Translations under genes and position numbers: made by a program
Notes under the pieces: model-generated
Database searches by the model: none
The model's input: only the letters and a program-made list of their open reading frames with translations
What the model was told of the DNA's origin: nothing
In this document: in pieces, positions 35,106-47,019 of the stretch
How positions within the stretch are numbered: the stretch's first letter is position 1
How the letters are laid out: the number at the start of each line of letters is the position of its first letter
Source: Isoetes taiwanensis
Taxonomy: Eukaryota; Streptophyta; Lycopodiopsida; Isoetales; Isoetaceae
DNA length: 64,000 bases
Assembly (NCBI GenBank): GCA_021234155.1
Contig: JAJEKV010000040.1
Span: 13,098,719-13,162,718, forward strand
Direction of reading: 5' to 3'

Positions 35106-35399
35106 CTTTCGAGTGAAGAAAAGGAGGAAGTGTTTCGAGGGGGAAGCCATCATCCTGAAAGTGATCCTCACGGGGAATGAGGACGGGCACCATTATGGTA
35201 ATCGGCCAATGAGATCTGGCGTGTTTGAAGAGCGGGGAGGAGTGTTGAGGCCAAGGGGCGGGGATCGCATCAATGAGAAAACGAGATCGCACCATGTCTT
35301 CAAGGGCGCGCATGGGCGCTTCTAAGAAACAAACCGACATTCCATGAGCGGGCAGGTCACGAGGCGAAGGCACCTAACGGCCGCATTCGGATTGCAAAA

Positions 35400-38060
35400 A
35401 AATGGGACGCCGCCGATTTAAGGAGCCGAGCAAGATGCATTTTAGAGCAGCACAAAAACCGCTTGAAGGTGGATCAAGGATCCGGTGAGGTGGCAGACAT
35501 TGCGCAAGAAGGTGTCAAGACCATGTAGCGCATCAGGCGTTGCCAACCACGCCATTAGCAATATAGATCCAATTGGTGGTGTTATCAAGAGTGGCACCCT
35601 CCTCCCAATGGGAGCCGGCGAACAAAACGGGGATCCCACCGGAGATCCGCCGAGATCCGAGGTGGAGTCCATCCAAAGATGGCCATCCATGACCTTTGTC
35701 CAAAAGGGGAGACGCCAATCGAAGTCGGGGAACCGGGGGCGTGGAGGAACACCCGAGGGGAAGCATAGGGAGAGGGAACCATGCCCGTGGGCGTGGGTTC
35801 TTGCCCTCGCTCCCGAATTCAGCGACAAGGGGCGGATCAAGAGCTTTACACCAACGATCCCATGCAGGCGGAGAGTTGAGAGTTGACAGGCGCTATCCTG
35901 TGGGGACCGTCTTGCTATCCGGAAGAGCACGTAATTGATTGTAACCCATGAGGTGTTGCATATAAATTTGTGCATAGGGAAGATCCTCGGGATGTCCCGG
36001 ATACTTCCTTATTTGTTGCAGCACTTCCGCTGCCAGAGAAGTAAATGATGGGCAAGCTCGGGCATGTACTCTTGATGAAGAGCGTGTGTCCGAGCATGAT
36101 CAGCCAGTAGGGGTTGTTATCCCCAAGCAACCATTGAAGGGTGGGGTCACCCGATAGTTCTGCGGTGGCCCATCCCAAATCTCTTCCGTGTATCACTTTC
36201 GGATAGAAATCATGAAAAATGTAAGCCATGGGCTGAACAACTCTGAAGGTGATGAAACCGGATCTTCGCAAATGAATGAGATCAAAGACTAAAAGGGCAC
36301 AGCCAGACACCTTTGTCTTCAATAGAGAGTTCTCGCCAACCGAAGAAAATCTGCAAAGCAGCGATGGAATATCCACGGACCATCAGCCCCATGCCACTTC
36401 AGGGAAGAAAGAGGTGGCGGCGGGCAACCACATAATCCCGACAGCAGGAAGGAACGGGAAATCAACAAAAGGTTGCTAACGATGGTGATATAGCCGCCCG
36501 GTTTGGTTCGAGCCTCACCGCCAGACCGAATAGCGGTCAGTAGGCGTTGTTCGAGGTCACGGATCCCGTGGTCCTTTTCTATGTAGCGTGGCCGGGTCAC
36601 GGACCCGCTTCGAAGTGTTAACTGTGAGGAGGATTGCCCGGGAGCATTGAGTCGAAACCACGGCAATCTCTCGGCGTCATCAGAAGTTTTCGTTTCAACC
36701 TCCGTAGGCGATCTTGGAGGGACGGAGCCGAGAAGTTCAGCGTGGAGAGCCGAAGCCGTCAAAGAGGCAATTTGAGCATCACGCCTCGTAAGGTGTTGAA
36801 CTTGAGTGTCAGAATTGTCACAAAGCTCGGAGTACAAGGCCGAGCTTAGCAATATCTTTCTCCTTGTCACCCGTGAGGGTGTCTTTGGACTTGTTTTGCT
36901 CCAATAAGTCCCCGATTGAAGCCGAGCCTGTTGATGCCGCAAGTAGGCTGGTCCGATCCTGTGCACTTTTGAGATCTATCACGGCCCGTAAGAGAGCCCC
37001 GTGCTTTTCTTGAAGTTGGGCTTCCAAAGTTTGAACTTGTGCGATTGCGGCTTGAAGATCACGATTGAACCGCAGATCCGAGGTCGTCAGGCCGCGTGTG
37101 AACCCCATTCATAAGAGCTTCTTGGGATTCTTGTAACTTTAGAAAAAGCGGCTTGAGCATTCTCGCGACATCGATACAACGGTGACGAGGGTCTTTGTGG
37201 TGGTGGAGCCTGCTGTTGCCTGGTTTGCGATGTTTGTGAGACATGGTGTGAACTGGAATGCTTGGATTCTGTAGCGGAGGAGGAGACAGTGACATGGGAG
37301 TGCGGAATTTTGACATGACCAGAGGAAGAAGGGCGTGAAGTGCCGACTTGGTGAGTCCGAGGAAGGGACCGCTGAGTGGAATCATGAGAATGAGGAGGTG
37401 TGGGAGGAAAGTAATGACGGATAATGGCTTGAAGGTGGCCTTCCACAGAAACCTCAGAAATAGAAGTGGCAGCCCGAAGACGGTCCACTTCTTGGAGAAG
37501 ACGGTAGAACAGCAATTGGGGCCAATCAATGTGGTGGTTGGAGTGCGTAGCAGTGAGCACAATATTATAGAAAGGCTTATTGATATGGGTGTTCTTGATA
37601 GAATACCCAAGGAACTTTCGCCATAGAAACTTAACAAAAGTTTCATGGGGTTTGTCTATATTTGTCAGGCGATGCACATTGGCGTGATAAGGAGGTGCAC
37701 CAAACTCAGTGACATCTAGATCCTGTATGGCAGACCAAGATAAACAAGGGGTTTGCAAAGGAATATGGAATACCTCGAAATCAGGTGTTGAGTCGTGAAA
37801 TGGTGGTGCCATCGACCACCGTGGTGTATCCATGCGGGCCATTGACGATGTTAGCGATGATGAACCGCCTAACCGGGTCGATTTGGAGCCGGAAGTTCCA
37901 TTTGAGAGAATTCATAAAGTTTCTGGCGTTCTGCGACTTCACGATTCGGGCCAACAAGGGCTTCACGGAAAGTGGGCGTCAAGAAAGATACACTTCTAAA
38001 AAAGCCCGGTTCCTCAGGAGCAAGAGTTTGAAGTGTAGAAAATTTTGGTGCAGCCATGGC
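35400..38060 (-). pseudogene. Post-pol extra frames (ORF3 region) of the retrotransposon
   Basis: The longest intact piece is 37842-37087 (251 codons): an N-terminal part with FEVFHIPLQTP, HRLTNIDKPHETFVKFLWRKFLG and PQLLFYRLLQEVDRLRA-like blocks, then a Pro/Ser/His-rich tail. An upstream frame (38042-37800) begins MAAPKFSTLQTLAPEEPGFF and another holds SQNARNFMNSLKW. Downstream, 37108-36818 encodes a likely coiled coil (LQAAIAQVQTLEAQLQEKHG). Pieces at 36376-35915 and 35975-35442 may continue it. Frameshifts join them poorly. No membrane segment or furin-like site marks an envelope, and I recognise no family. Post-pol frames are known in several plant Ty3 lineages; function here is unknown. 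Confidence 0.5.
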
Positions 38061-38149
38061 AAAGATTTGCGTAAAAAAGAACGGTTGATTCAAAGGCGAG
38101 GAGGGAAGGCAAAGAACGGAGGACGGCGCCAGAGGGTCGAAAAGGTTTA

Positions 38150-39270
38150 GGGCGCTTGCGCAAATGGAGGCTTAAGGGGTATGATGAGGGCTAAACAAAT
38201 GACCATGGATGGTGCCGGATGTCGAAAAGATGCCAAGGAGGCGATGGAGAGGCAAAAATTTTGGCTAAGTCCCCAAACAACAAAGGGAGAAGCAATGAAC
38301 GGTGGAGATGAGACGGATGTGACAGGTGGCCAAAGGACACATATTAATGTTTGAAGGGCACGAAAAAGAAGCAATGGCATTTAATGCCGGGCAACTTTCG
38401 AAGTGGGATATCATTAAAACGAATGTGTCGAGGGTACCATGGCGAGATATGCGTGGGAGAAAAGATTCTCGGTTTAGAAACAAATTTTGCATTGCAAACA
38501 CGTTACGTTTTTTTTTTTTATTGGTCCACGTTGACAAGGAGTTCCTCGGTTGGCTATATAAGACGAACTGGGAGTGAAGCGAAGACATCCGATGGCGCTC
38601 GGATGGTGCTCTTGGTTTGAAGAGAGGCGCACTATGCCCACTAACCGCCGAGGAGTGGATTACCCGCAAGATGGATTGTCGGACCTGGCGGCTGCCACAA
38701 TCGCGGGCCTGAGAATGGATGGCTGGTGTGCCGGGATGGTGAACATCCCGATCCTAAGACCAACGGGATGGAGGTGATTCTGCACCTTCGCTGGGACCCG
38801 AAGCATAACCTCTACCACATCCTGCGCATCACCTCTGCTCCGAACCCGGAGTAGAGGGTTTTTCTTCTTAGGACTTAGTAAATAGGGCTCGAGCCCGTTT
38901 TTTATATATAGGCAAAGTGCCCATAGCGGAAATAGTCGAAATTTGTGCCCACATTTTGTAAAAAATTTCCACCTATAATATAAATATGCATTTGGTTTAG
39001 TCACTATCCATTTGTGTTTAAGGCGTGCGAAGCGACACGTTGGTTGATTTTCACTTTACGTGGTATGAAATTTTTGAGGCGAAAAGCCATTAACCGATGT
39101 AGGTAATGGAGTTCCATCTAACTCGGCCAACCGAAAAATTATTTGGGTTGAACCACTTGAACAATTTGATAAGGGCCAAGCCATCAAAACTTAAGCTTAC
39201 AGGAAAATTTTTTTGTACCGAGAATCATAAAGAAGAACCAAATCTCCTTCTTTGAATGTTTTTGTCTTCG
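38150..39270. other. Non-coding spacer inside the retrotransposon
   Basis: Separates integrase from the post-pol frames. On the + strand (opposite to the element) a GGCTATATAAGACG TATA-like motif lies near 38553-38566; any antisense promoter is conjecture. Confidence 0.4.
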
Positions 39271-39278
39271 GACGTTTG

Positions 39279-40285
39279 TCATGTAGAGATTTTTGCAACC
39301 GTTGTCCATGAAGAACACGAATATAAGCATCCCTTGAAGTTCATCCAACTGTTCCAATTGATAGACCCTTTCTTTTGAGTCAAAGAGCGGATTATGGGCG
39401 TGCTTGGTTGAAAGCGGAGTGTTGGAAGGATGTATTCAAGCGGCATGAGAGCTTCTTGACCATAAACCAATTTGAAGGAGTGTGACACGTAGCTATTTTG
39501 AAACAAGTATTGTAAGCCCAAAGAACGAGGGAAGCTTGTTTTGCGGTCGGTCGCGAGAAGCGCCACAAATTTTCTTGAGAATTGTGACCCGAGTTTTGTT
39601 GGTGCTTTTCGCCAAACCATTGCCTTGAGGATAGTAAGGTGTGCTCTTGTGATGATGTATCGGAGATAATCCGCCGACTCCTTGATGGTATGATTGATAA
39701 AATGGACACCACGATCACCGACCAGCTCCGGGGGCAGCCAAATCAGCGTGATAATTTGTTGATATAGGACCTTTACATTGCTTGCCGCAGGTGTTGTCCG
39801 GAAGTGCGCAAGCTTCCGCCCATTTAGTAGCGTAGTCGGTGAGAGAACCGAGAATGTAGCGGCACGGTGTGCCGCAGCAGGAGGATCGATGGGTCCCACA
39901 AAATCCATTCCCCATTTCTTTGAAGGGAAGTGGCGTGGCGACCGGCGTCAAGGGAAGAGCGCCACGGGCCGTGGGCGTCCCCACACGCCGGCAAGCATCA
40001 CACCTGCGTCTTGGCGTGGAGCGTGGCGTCTTTGAAGAGCGTGGGCCAAAATACCCAGCTAGAAGGATTTTGCGCGGTCGTGGTGTCACCATGAAAATGA
40101 CCACCACCTAGCCCTTGATGAGCTTCTCGGACAATATCCGGAACTTCATGAGGTAGAACACACGGCGTCGGAAGGATGGTATCCTTACCCTTTTTGTAAA
40201 GATGTCCCGCAACCATGGTGTAGTCCACGGACGTCAGCGGAGAAATCGATGACGACGGGATTGTCGTTTGGCATGGGAGCGTCAT
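39279..40285 (-). pseudogene. Retrotransposon integrase (broken)
   Basis: The N-terminal zinc-binding region shows EAHQGLGGGHFHGDTT and, in another frame, CDACRR, the HHCC finger. The core begins with DFVGPIDPP (first catalytic Asp) and GDRGVHFIN (second Asp). Where the family has a catalytic Glu in GNGLAESTNK, this copy reads GNGLAKSTNK (about 39631-39602), a Glu to Lys change. Several frame changes split it. Function in the family: insertion of the cDNA into host DNA. Confidence 0.85.
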
Positions 40286-40356
40286 GTCCTCGGTGGAAGA
40301 GTTTTTGTGGAGGAGATGCTGGCGAAAGTCATGGAACCAATGTGGTGTTGCCGTGA

Positions 40357-40860
40357 CTAAAAAGAGTTGAGCGTCCGGGAAAGGCGCCCGAGACTCGGTG
40401 GAGGGATCATCGTGTGGATGCGTGAAAGATAATCCGGGACAACATGAGATTTGCCAGCCTTGTGAACAATTTCAAAAGGGGCAAATTCTTGGAGAAGAAG
40501 GACCCAACGAGCAATGCGGCCCGTGGGCGTGGATTTGTTGATCAAATAAAGGAGTGCTTGGTGGTCAACAAAGAATTTGATCTGACTGCCCAAAAGGTAG
40601 TGACGGAAGCGTTGGACACAGAAAATGAGACCCAAAGCTTCACGCTCTGTGGCAGAATAGTTGCGCTCAGCAGAATTGAGTTTTCGGCTGGCGTATCGGT
40701 TTGGTTTGTCTGCGCATCATATTCTTGAGAAAGAACAGCTCCAATAGCAAACGCCGAGACATCGACATGAACATGAAAGGGCTTGTCCCATTGAGGAGGA
40801 ACAAGAACCGGGGCCTGAGTAAGCAAAAGCTTCAACTGTTGGAAAGCAGCATCCGCCTGG
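40357..40860 (-). pseudogene. Retrotransposon RNase H domain (broken)
   Basis: The segment 40835 downwards gives HVHVDVSAFAIGAVLSQ (first catalytic Asp region of Ty3 RNase H), followed after a frame change by GLIFCVQRFRHYLLG, FFVDHQALLYL and HKAGKSHVVPDYLSR, all typical of the Ty3 RT-RNase H connection and C-terminus. Confidence 0.85.
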
Positions 40861-40899
40861 GAATTCCAAGCCCAGGTGGATTCATCACCCGTGAGTTTA

Positions 40900-41760
40900 T
40901 GAATGGGATCTACAATGGTACGCTAGTCCGGGAATGAAGGTGGAGTAATAATTGACCTTACCCGTGAAAATCGCGTGTCTCCTTGATATTGGCCGGTGCT
41001 TGAGCTTTGAGCACACAAACCGATTTTGGCGGGGATCCGTGGTGATACGCATCGACAACGTGTCCTAACGAACACACGAGGTGACACAAAAGGTGCATTT
41101 CTCCGGATTGAGACTAATGCTTGGGACTCATCACATTTCTCGAAAAGACGAGTTCCAATTTATCCAAATGGTCACCATGGAACTGTAGGCAAAGAAGTCA
41201 TCTTGAAAAATTTGTAAGAAGGGATTTTCCTTCATAAAATCATGAAAACCGAGAGCATGATGCATTGAAACGTGGATGGAGAGTTTGATAAGCCAAAAGG
41301 AACCACCTTGTAGGCAAAAAGTGCCCCCGGGGTGGTGAAAGTAGTCTTGAGTTGATCGATTCTTTGATTGAGATCCTGATTGTAGCCGAAAAAACCATCC
41401 ATGAAGGAGTACATCTCATGTCCGGTGACCTCTTCGAACCACAGTCCGTGAAGGGAAGTGGAAAATGATCACGCTCCGTGGCTCGATTGAGTTTTCGGTA
41501 GTCCACGCAAACGCCGGATCTTACCATTGTGTTTGAGTGCAATGACGATGGGGCTCACCCATTGAGAATGTTTGACCTCATAGATCAAACTGCGCAAGAA
41601 AGGAGTTTGTCAATTTCCACCTTGACGCAATCCGCGGTAATTGGGGTTGAGCGATCTTGTCGTTGCTATCTTTGGGCGTGCATCCGATTTGGTAGGAATG
41701 GTAAGTTCCCCAAGGCTTTGTTGATTCCCGAAGATCTCTGTAGCTCAGTGCTAAAATGTG
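40900..41760 (-). pseudogene. Retrotransposon reverse transcriptase (broken)
   Basis: Recognisable motifs are VCVDYRKLNRAT and DHFPLPF (fingers), YSFMDGFFGYNQ (motif A with catalytic Asp), VVPFGLSNSPSTFQ (motif B) and a DDFFAYSS stretch (motif C, the two catalytic Asp). At least three frame changes and internal stops separate them. The domain copies RNA to DNA in the family; this copy cannot be translated as one protein. Confidence 0.88.
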
Positions 41761-42449
41761 TTTGAACTTTTGAAAAGCGTGGACGCCCCATTACGATAGG
41801 GGTTGGAAGATTGGCGGCAAGGCGGGACAGGTCGATTGTTGCCTACGTCCACGATCTCGACTCGAAGTCCGAATATGGGGTATCACTTACGTGTCCCGGA
41901 CAAGGTGTGCGAGGAGGTTGAAGCATAACGCGGGATCGTGGCACTCTGCGTGGTGAAAAAAGAGAGGTTGCCGAGTTTCATCAAGCTGCAGGTTGCTTCA
42001 TGACAGCTGGCGTGGACATCTACGGGGAGCCGCAGGAGATTCCACATCCGAAAAGTGATCAACCCGTTGAATTCGATTGTAAGGAGCCGGGTAAGGGTCA
42101 AGCAAAGCAGCCACACCGGTCCCGATCAAGGGTCATTTCTCCCCAAGGATCAAGATATTCGGGGTAGGATGATGAGGCGGATTTCGCAGTGGAGCCGAAC
42201 TTGATAGATATTTTGGGCGCCCTCGAGAATCGGTGTCGAGAGAGAGGGTTCGGCATTGTCGACGGAAATGATTTTTGCCTGTTTCCAAGTCCATGGTGGC
42301 ATTGAGGTGACCATCGTGATGACTAAGCGATCCGTGGCCCAAGAATGGATACTCTTGGCTGGCGGGAGAAAAGGTCTGCCGACCAACATTTCATAATCAC
42401 CGGATCTTCTCCAGCCTTCCAAACACCAAATTCCAAGGGGAATCGGAGA

Positions 42450-42683
42450 TCACCAATGTTGATGTGAAGAAGAGGCGGACGCCTTGAGGTCGCGCGTGAT
42501 ATGGCCATTAGCCAATTTGATGTCATATGGGGCACGATAGAGTTGTTTGATGCCCATTTGTTTGCGGAGTTTATCCGTGATGAGATTGACCGCGCTACCT
42601 CCGTCAATTTGAACATGATTGACTTGTTGATTGCCCACCGTAGCATGTACCGTGGGAGTAGAGGTAGCAACAGCCCCAACCAA
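42450..42683 (-). pseudogene. Retrotransposon aspartic protease region
   Basis: VQIDGGSAVNLI matches the plant retropepsin active-site motif in which D-G-G-S replaces D-T/S-G, followed by a hydrophobic KLANGH stretch. Position between gag and RT is as expected. Open over 77 codons. Confidence 0.7.
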
Positions 42684-42882
42684 AACAGTCGGGAGTGGTG
42701 GTGGCGGTCCTTGAGAGCAGGACAGAGTTTCAAAATTGTGGCCAAACTTAAAGGAATTTTGATTTTTGCTAGTTCCTCTTGGAGTTCCAGAGGCACATGA
42801 GAAAAAGGATCTGCTGGATCCACAGGTGCTGGAGTGCGTGGTAATGAAGCAGCAACTTCTTTGAGTAGGTCAACCTCGGCAG

Positions 42883-44947
42883 CTATATTTGGATATGTGT
42901 GAGAGCGTGGAGGTTGGGACGTGGAAGGGGAGCTCGAATAGTGGCATGAACATTAGCCAACGTGCGGCCTTCAGCAGCTTGCATGAGGTTCAGAATGCTT
43001 TGGCGAACTTTAGGCATGACATGCGGCATGAGTTTCTCCAAGTCAGGTGCAAAGTGAACCTTTTTTTCTTCTTCATGAGGTATGGTGTCGACAGCAAAGG
43101 CAGGTTGCGTACCATTAGGAATAATGGGTAAGGGACGTGACGCCCTGGTCTGGCGTGAAACCAAACCAACCCAATTTGATGGCTGGACTGGAGGATTAAG
43201 AGCCTGAAAAATTTCTTCCTGTGCTTGTTGATCCATCTGAGGTTGATTGGCAGGAGCTGGTTGATAGCGTGATTGCTGAGGCGCGCGAGGTGGCTTCCGA
43301 AGAACAGGACGCGGGCCTTGTTTGCCATTAGCAATCCAGAGTTGGTAGGCCGTGAGGCGGACCGATGTGGTCTGATTTGTGCCAGGAAGCTGCACCTGAA
43401 CTTGTGGAAGTTGAGGACACGCCGTGGTGGTATGACCCCATTCGTGACAGTGATAACACTGAGCTTTCGAAGGATCAAAAGGAGGACGTGTGTTGGGTCC
43501 CCGTTGTTGCTCCTGTTGCTGATAGAGTTGATTGGGTTGCGCCTGCAGTGGTGGCTGCTGATATTGCGATTGGTGCTGAGGTGTGGTTTGCACTTGATAA
43601 ACCATCTTGTTGCGGAAAGGTGTAGGATGGGTGCGAGTGCACTCTTCCGTGGCATGATTGCACATGTTGCATCTTTTACAATGAGGCGGGCCATTGGTGG
43701 AGTTGCACTCATTCGCCAAGTGGCCTTGATATTTGCAGATATGGCACCAGATCTGACTGCGCTGCGGATTGGCGTGTTGAGGTTGAACAGCAGTCTGGGG
43801 AACCATGACGGGTGGAATGAAAGGGAGCTCCTGAAGAGCCACGCCATGGGAGGAAACATTGACTGAGTGATTGACAAGATCGATAGCCTGCTCCAAGGTC
43901 TTCGGGCGCAGGTATTCGGTCATGAGTCGGATAGCTGGAGGAAGTCCTTGGAGAAACCGGACCAAGATCCGGCTCGTGGGGTACTCCTTGAGCTTCCGAA
44001 AGCGTAATGTGAAGTCGATCCGCAAAATCCCCTGGCGCACTCCGTGGGCTCTTGTTGAAGGTCATTGAGTTGCTTGAGATGAAGCTGATCATCATCCGTG
44101 GTCCCATAGTGAGAAAGAAAAGCAGTTCGCATTTCCAACCAATCTTGTTTCCAGTGGCTTTTGTTGGACATGAGCCATTGATGAGGGGAGCCACGCAGTG
44201 TGTGGTGGAAAAAGATGTGGAATTTCAGTTGAGGTTGCGCATGACCATTCGGGACAGCCGAGCCTCAAATTCTTCCATGTGGGCCTGAGCACTTTGGTCT
44301 AAAGGTTTGCCTTTTCGTGTTGCCAAAGGTGGGATAAGTCGCCTTAAGGGTCCGAAGGTAGAGGTGAAAGTGCCGGGCTGGACAAGAAACGGTATAGTGA
44401 GGATATTGAGGGGGGAGTTGGAGGTGGTATGGTGCCGAAAAAAGACCCCTGGCAAGGGGTTGCCGAGGTGGAGGTACCGGAGATGCCCGATCATTGGTTT
44501 TGAGGTCTGTGAAGGTTGTAAAACGGGAAGAGTGGTGGGAAATGTAGGGAAGGGAAATTTCGGGAGGAGCAAAAGAGACATGTGGATATCCCCGTCCACC
44601 CGAGGGAGATGATGGTTGAAGGCAGAGGCGTATGGCCGTAAGACCTGATGGATGAAGGCATGTTGGGGGTATGAAAGTAAGGTTGAGCGGGTTGAGCGGA
44701 TAGGGCTCCCCGGATAGTGATGAGGAGAGGCTGGGAGGTTTGCACGCTTGAGGCGGAGAATTTGGACGAGACATGACACGAGGGGTGGGTGGCGCCGGAT
44801 CGAGCCCGGAGACCGAATGTGGCCTCCCTCAATGTCATAAGCAGATCCATACATGTCACGAGCAGCTTCCTTTTCGATGATGGCGCTCAAAGCGAGGCGC
44901 CGTCTGGGAAAGAAGTTCTTCCGGGCGTGAAGTTTCGGACGGAACAT
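42883..44947 (-). pseudogene. Retrotransposon gag with three CCHC zinc knuckles
   Basis: A start codon at 44947, 50 bp inside the 5' LTR, opens the frame (MFRPKLHARKNFFPRRRLAL), which stops at 44225. The capsid-like part (PHQWLMSNKSHWKQDWLEM, FLSHYGTTDDDQLHLKQL) lies in other frames near 44190-44050, and an intact 385-codon frame runs 44040-42883. It contains three CX2CX4HX4C knuckles (CHICKYQGHLANEC, CKRCNMCNHATEEC, CYHCHEWGHTTTAC) and a Gln/Pro-rich linker. Gag packages the element RNA; most related plant elements have one or two knuckles. Confidence 0.85.
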
Positions 44948-44996
44948 GGCGGCGGAAGAAAGGAAAATCGAATCGAAGACCGGCAATGGGCGGCGG

Positions 44997-45592
44997 TGTT
45001 TGGGGTGCAGGTTGGGGAACTCCCGCAAGACACCCCCTCTGTGGAGGACCCTTGGATCTAACAGGAGAATCCAGGGGACTATGTCACGCGGGATTTGCAA
45101 GAAGAGAACAAGAAGAAGAAAACAGAACAGAAGAGGACAATGAGAGGAAAATGATAAGCTTCCTTGATATCAATGATGAACATACATGAGCTCTCGCAAT
45201 GGAGAGAAGACTGAAGAGAGACAAGACTCAAAACTCATCTAAAACTCATGTGCTAGCTCTACTCATATATATAGTACAATGGCCTTTGGCCCAATATAGA
45301 CACTCTGACTGATCTCGGTGCCGACTCCTGGAAGGAGGCCTGATTTGCAGGAATGTTGGCGGTGCCTCTTGAAGTGCCTAGAATCACGCTGACGCTGACG
45401 CGGGCGGTGACGGGCCGTCACTTGTCTGAGCGGCGCCTCTTGTTGACGGATGCAGGCTTTGACTGCGTGGTCTGCGGCTTGGTCTTCTGCTGGGCCTTGG
45501 ACGACTGACCCGTGCTTGTCTGTGGATCCTTGAGCTTGACCTGGTCCGTCGTATGCATGAATAGTCCTGTACCAAGAGGCACAGGACTAACA
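44997..45592 (-). repeat. 5' LTR (in element orientation)
   Basis: 596 bp, same length as its partner, TG...CA ends. Followed outside by AATAT, the target-site duplication. Confidence 0.95.
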
Positions 45593-45597
45593 AATAT

Positions 45598-46938
45598 GAG
45601 ATGGTCCAAGCCAAACAACAATATAGACAATAATTTCAACTGGATCTTTACTGTTGATCACATAAAGTAAAGTTATCCCCAGGCCATGAAGGCATTTCAG
45701 AGGAACACGCTTTAGTACAGTTGCCGTGATTCACGTACAGATTATTTACTGTAAGCTTCAAGGCAGGCACAGATTAAAGTGCCATTTGCGTCATTTCTAC
45801 ATGCTGTGAATGAAATTTTCCTCTCTGTTGCTCTGGACCACTTTTTGTTTTGTTCTTGGAAAAACATCTTTGTTGATTCAGCTTTAAATTTTTTTGTCTT
45901 CTGCCAGATGGAGTAGCAATACCGTTTACTAAAATATTTATATCCTAACTCTGTTGCTAAATAGTTCTGTTATCAAGGCAGTTGTCTAATGACATCGATT
46001 CCAGGAAGCAAAAGAGACTTCCGTGGAGAGTTTGACCTTCACTGGTCATGTCATTTGTTACTTTTGTTGCTATCAATGAAGGAGGTGATTTCCTCTTCAT
46101 AGCAATATTTCTCTGGTTAAAGTCTTGCCTTTATGTTTATTCGACAAAATTATGTTGCCCCATTGACCCATGAGGTGACAGGTTTAATATTTGGTTATTG
46201 TAGTGCTGATAATGCTTCTGCTTGCTACTTTATAGGTTTTGCATCTTTAGAAGCCCGAACCATAAACAAAATTGTCATCTTGGAAGCTCTAGAATTTTAT
46301 GCAGATATAAACTTTTGTCTCTTTTAAAGTATGTGTTATATTTCAGTTTTTATGCCTTGAAAGGCATGTATACTTACTTTCTGCGAGCATATACGCATCT
46401 CCTGAAAATGTCTGATTAGTAATTGATGCCAACATCGGTGTAAACGTCAGTGTCGGGGAGCACGCATGAACTTCTATTCCCATAAATGGGTTGGTGTAAA
46501 AGCATGGGTTGGTCAAAGTTTTACATGGTTGTGTTCTCCATGCATTTGTTGTGCCATTTGTTATGCCAGGATCGGATGTTTGAAGAAGCATTTTGTTGTT
46601 GTTTTTTTTTTTCATGTGGTATAATGATATGTTTTCTGTACTCAACAAAAGACCTTACTAACGATTAGACCAATATGTTTAAACAATAATATCATGTGTA
46701 TACCAACAGGTAGTATAACATCTCTGAAGAATAAAAGGGAAGCATGGACTGGAAATGGCAGTAAAAAATTGTGGAAATTGAAGGTTTTGTACGACAGAAA
46801 TAGGGGAAAAAAAATAGAGACAGCAGTTGTACAATTCTAATCATTTATTGCGACATTTGTCTTGTTGCACAGCCAAAAGTGGAAAGTTGCATGATGAGGA
46901 CCATATCTATAGCATGCAATTGCAACAAAAAACACAAG
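45598..46938. other. Stretch right of the retrotransposon without recognised genes
   Basis: AT-rich DNA with short hydrophobic frames only. Presumably continuous with 34490 before the insertion. Confidence 0.45.
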
Positions 46939-47019
46939 GAATATAGCAATTTAACAAATACATTGGGTCTATAAAACACATGGAATATAGCAATTTAACA
47001 AATACATTGGGTCTATATT
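46939..47019 (+). repeat. Two-copy short tandem repeat (about 43 bp)
   Basis: GGAATATAGCAATTTAACAA followed by ATACATTGGGTCTATA occurs twice in tandem, nearly identical. Confidence 0.85.

Larger units (their letters stand above)
34491..45592 (-). mobile_element. Ty3-type LTR retrotransposon, complete but decayed (11.1 kb)
   Basis: Two 596-bp LTRs (34491-35086, 44997-45592) with TG...CA ends bound the element, and AATAT (34486-34490, 45593-45597) is its target-site duplication. Coding order on the minus strand is gag, protease, RT, RNase H, integrase, the Ty3/metavirid order. A purine-rich GGTGGTGGGGG tract abuts the 3' LTR (minus orientation). A canonical primer-binding site is not evident next to the 5' LTR. 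Frameshifts and stops break gag and pol, so it is not autonomous now. About 4 kb between integrase and the 3' LTR holds extra sense-oriented frames. Confidence 0.95.

Noticed and set aside
35485-35886. 133-codon + strand open frame inside the retrotransposon
   Set aside because: Antisense shadow of the minus-strand post-pol frames.
43273-43866. 197-codon + strand open frame opposite gag
   Set aside because: Antisense of the gag frame with the three zinc knuckles.
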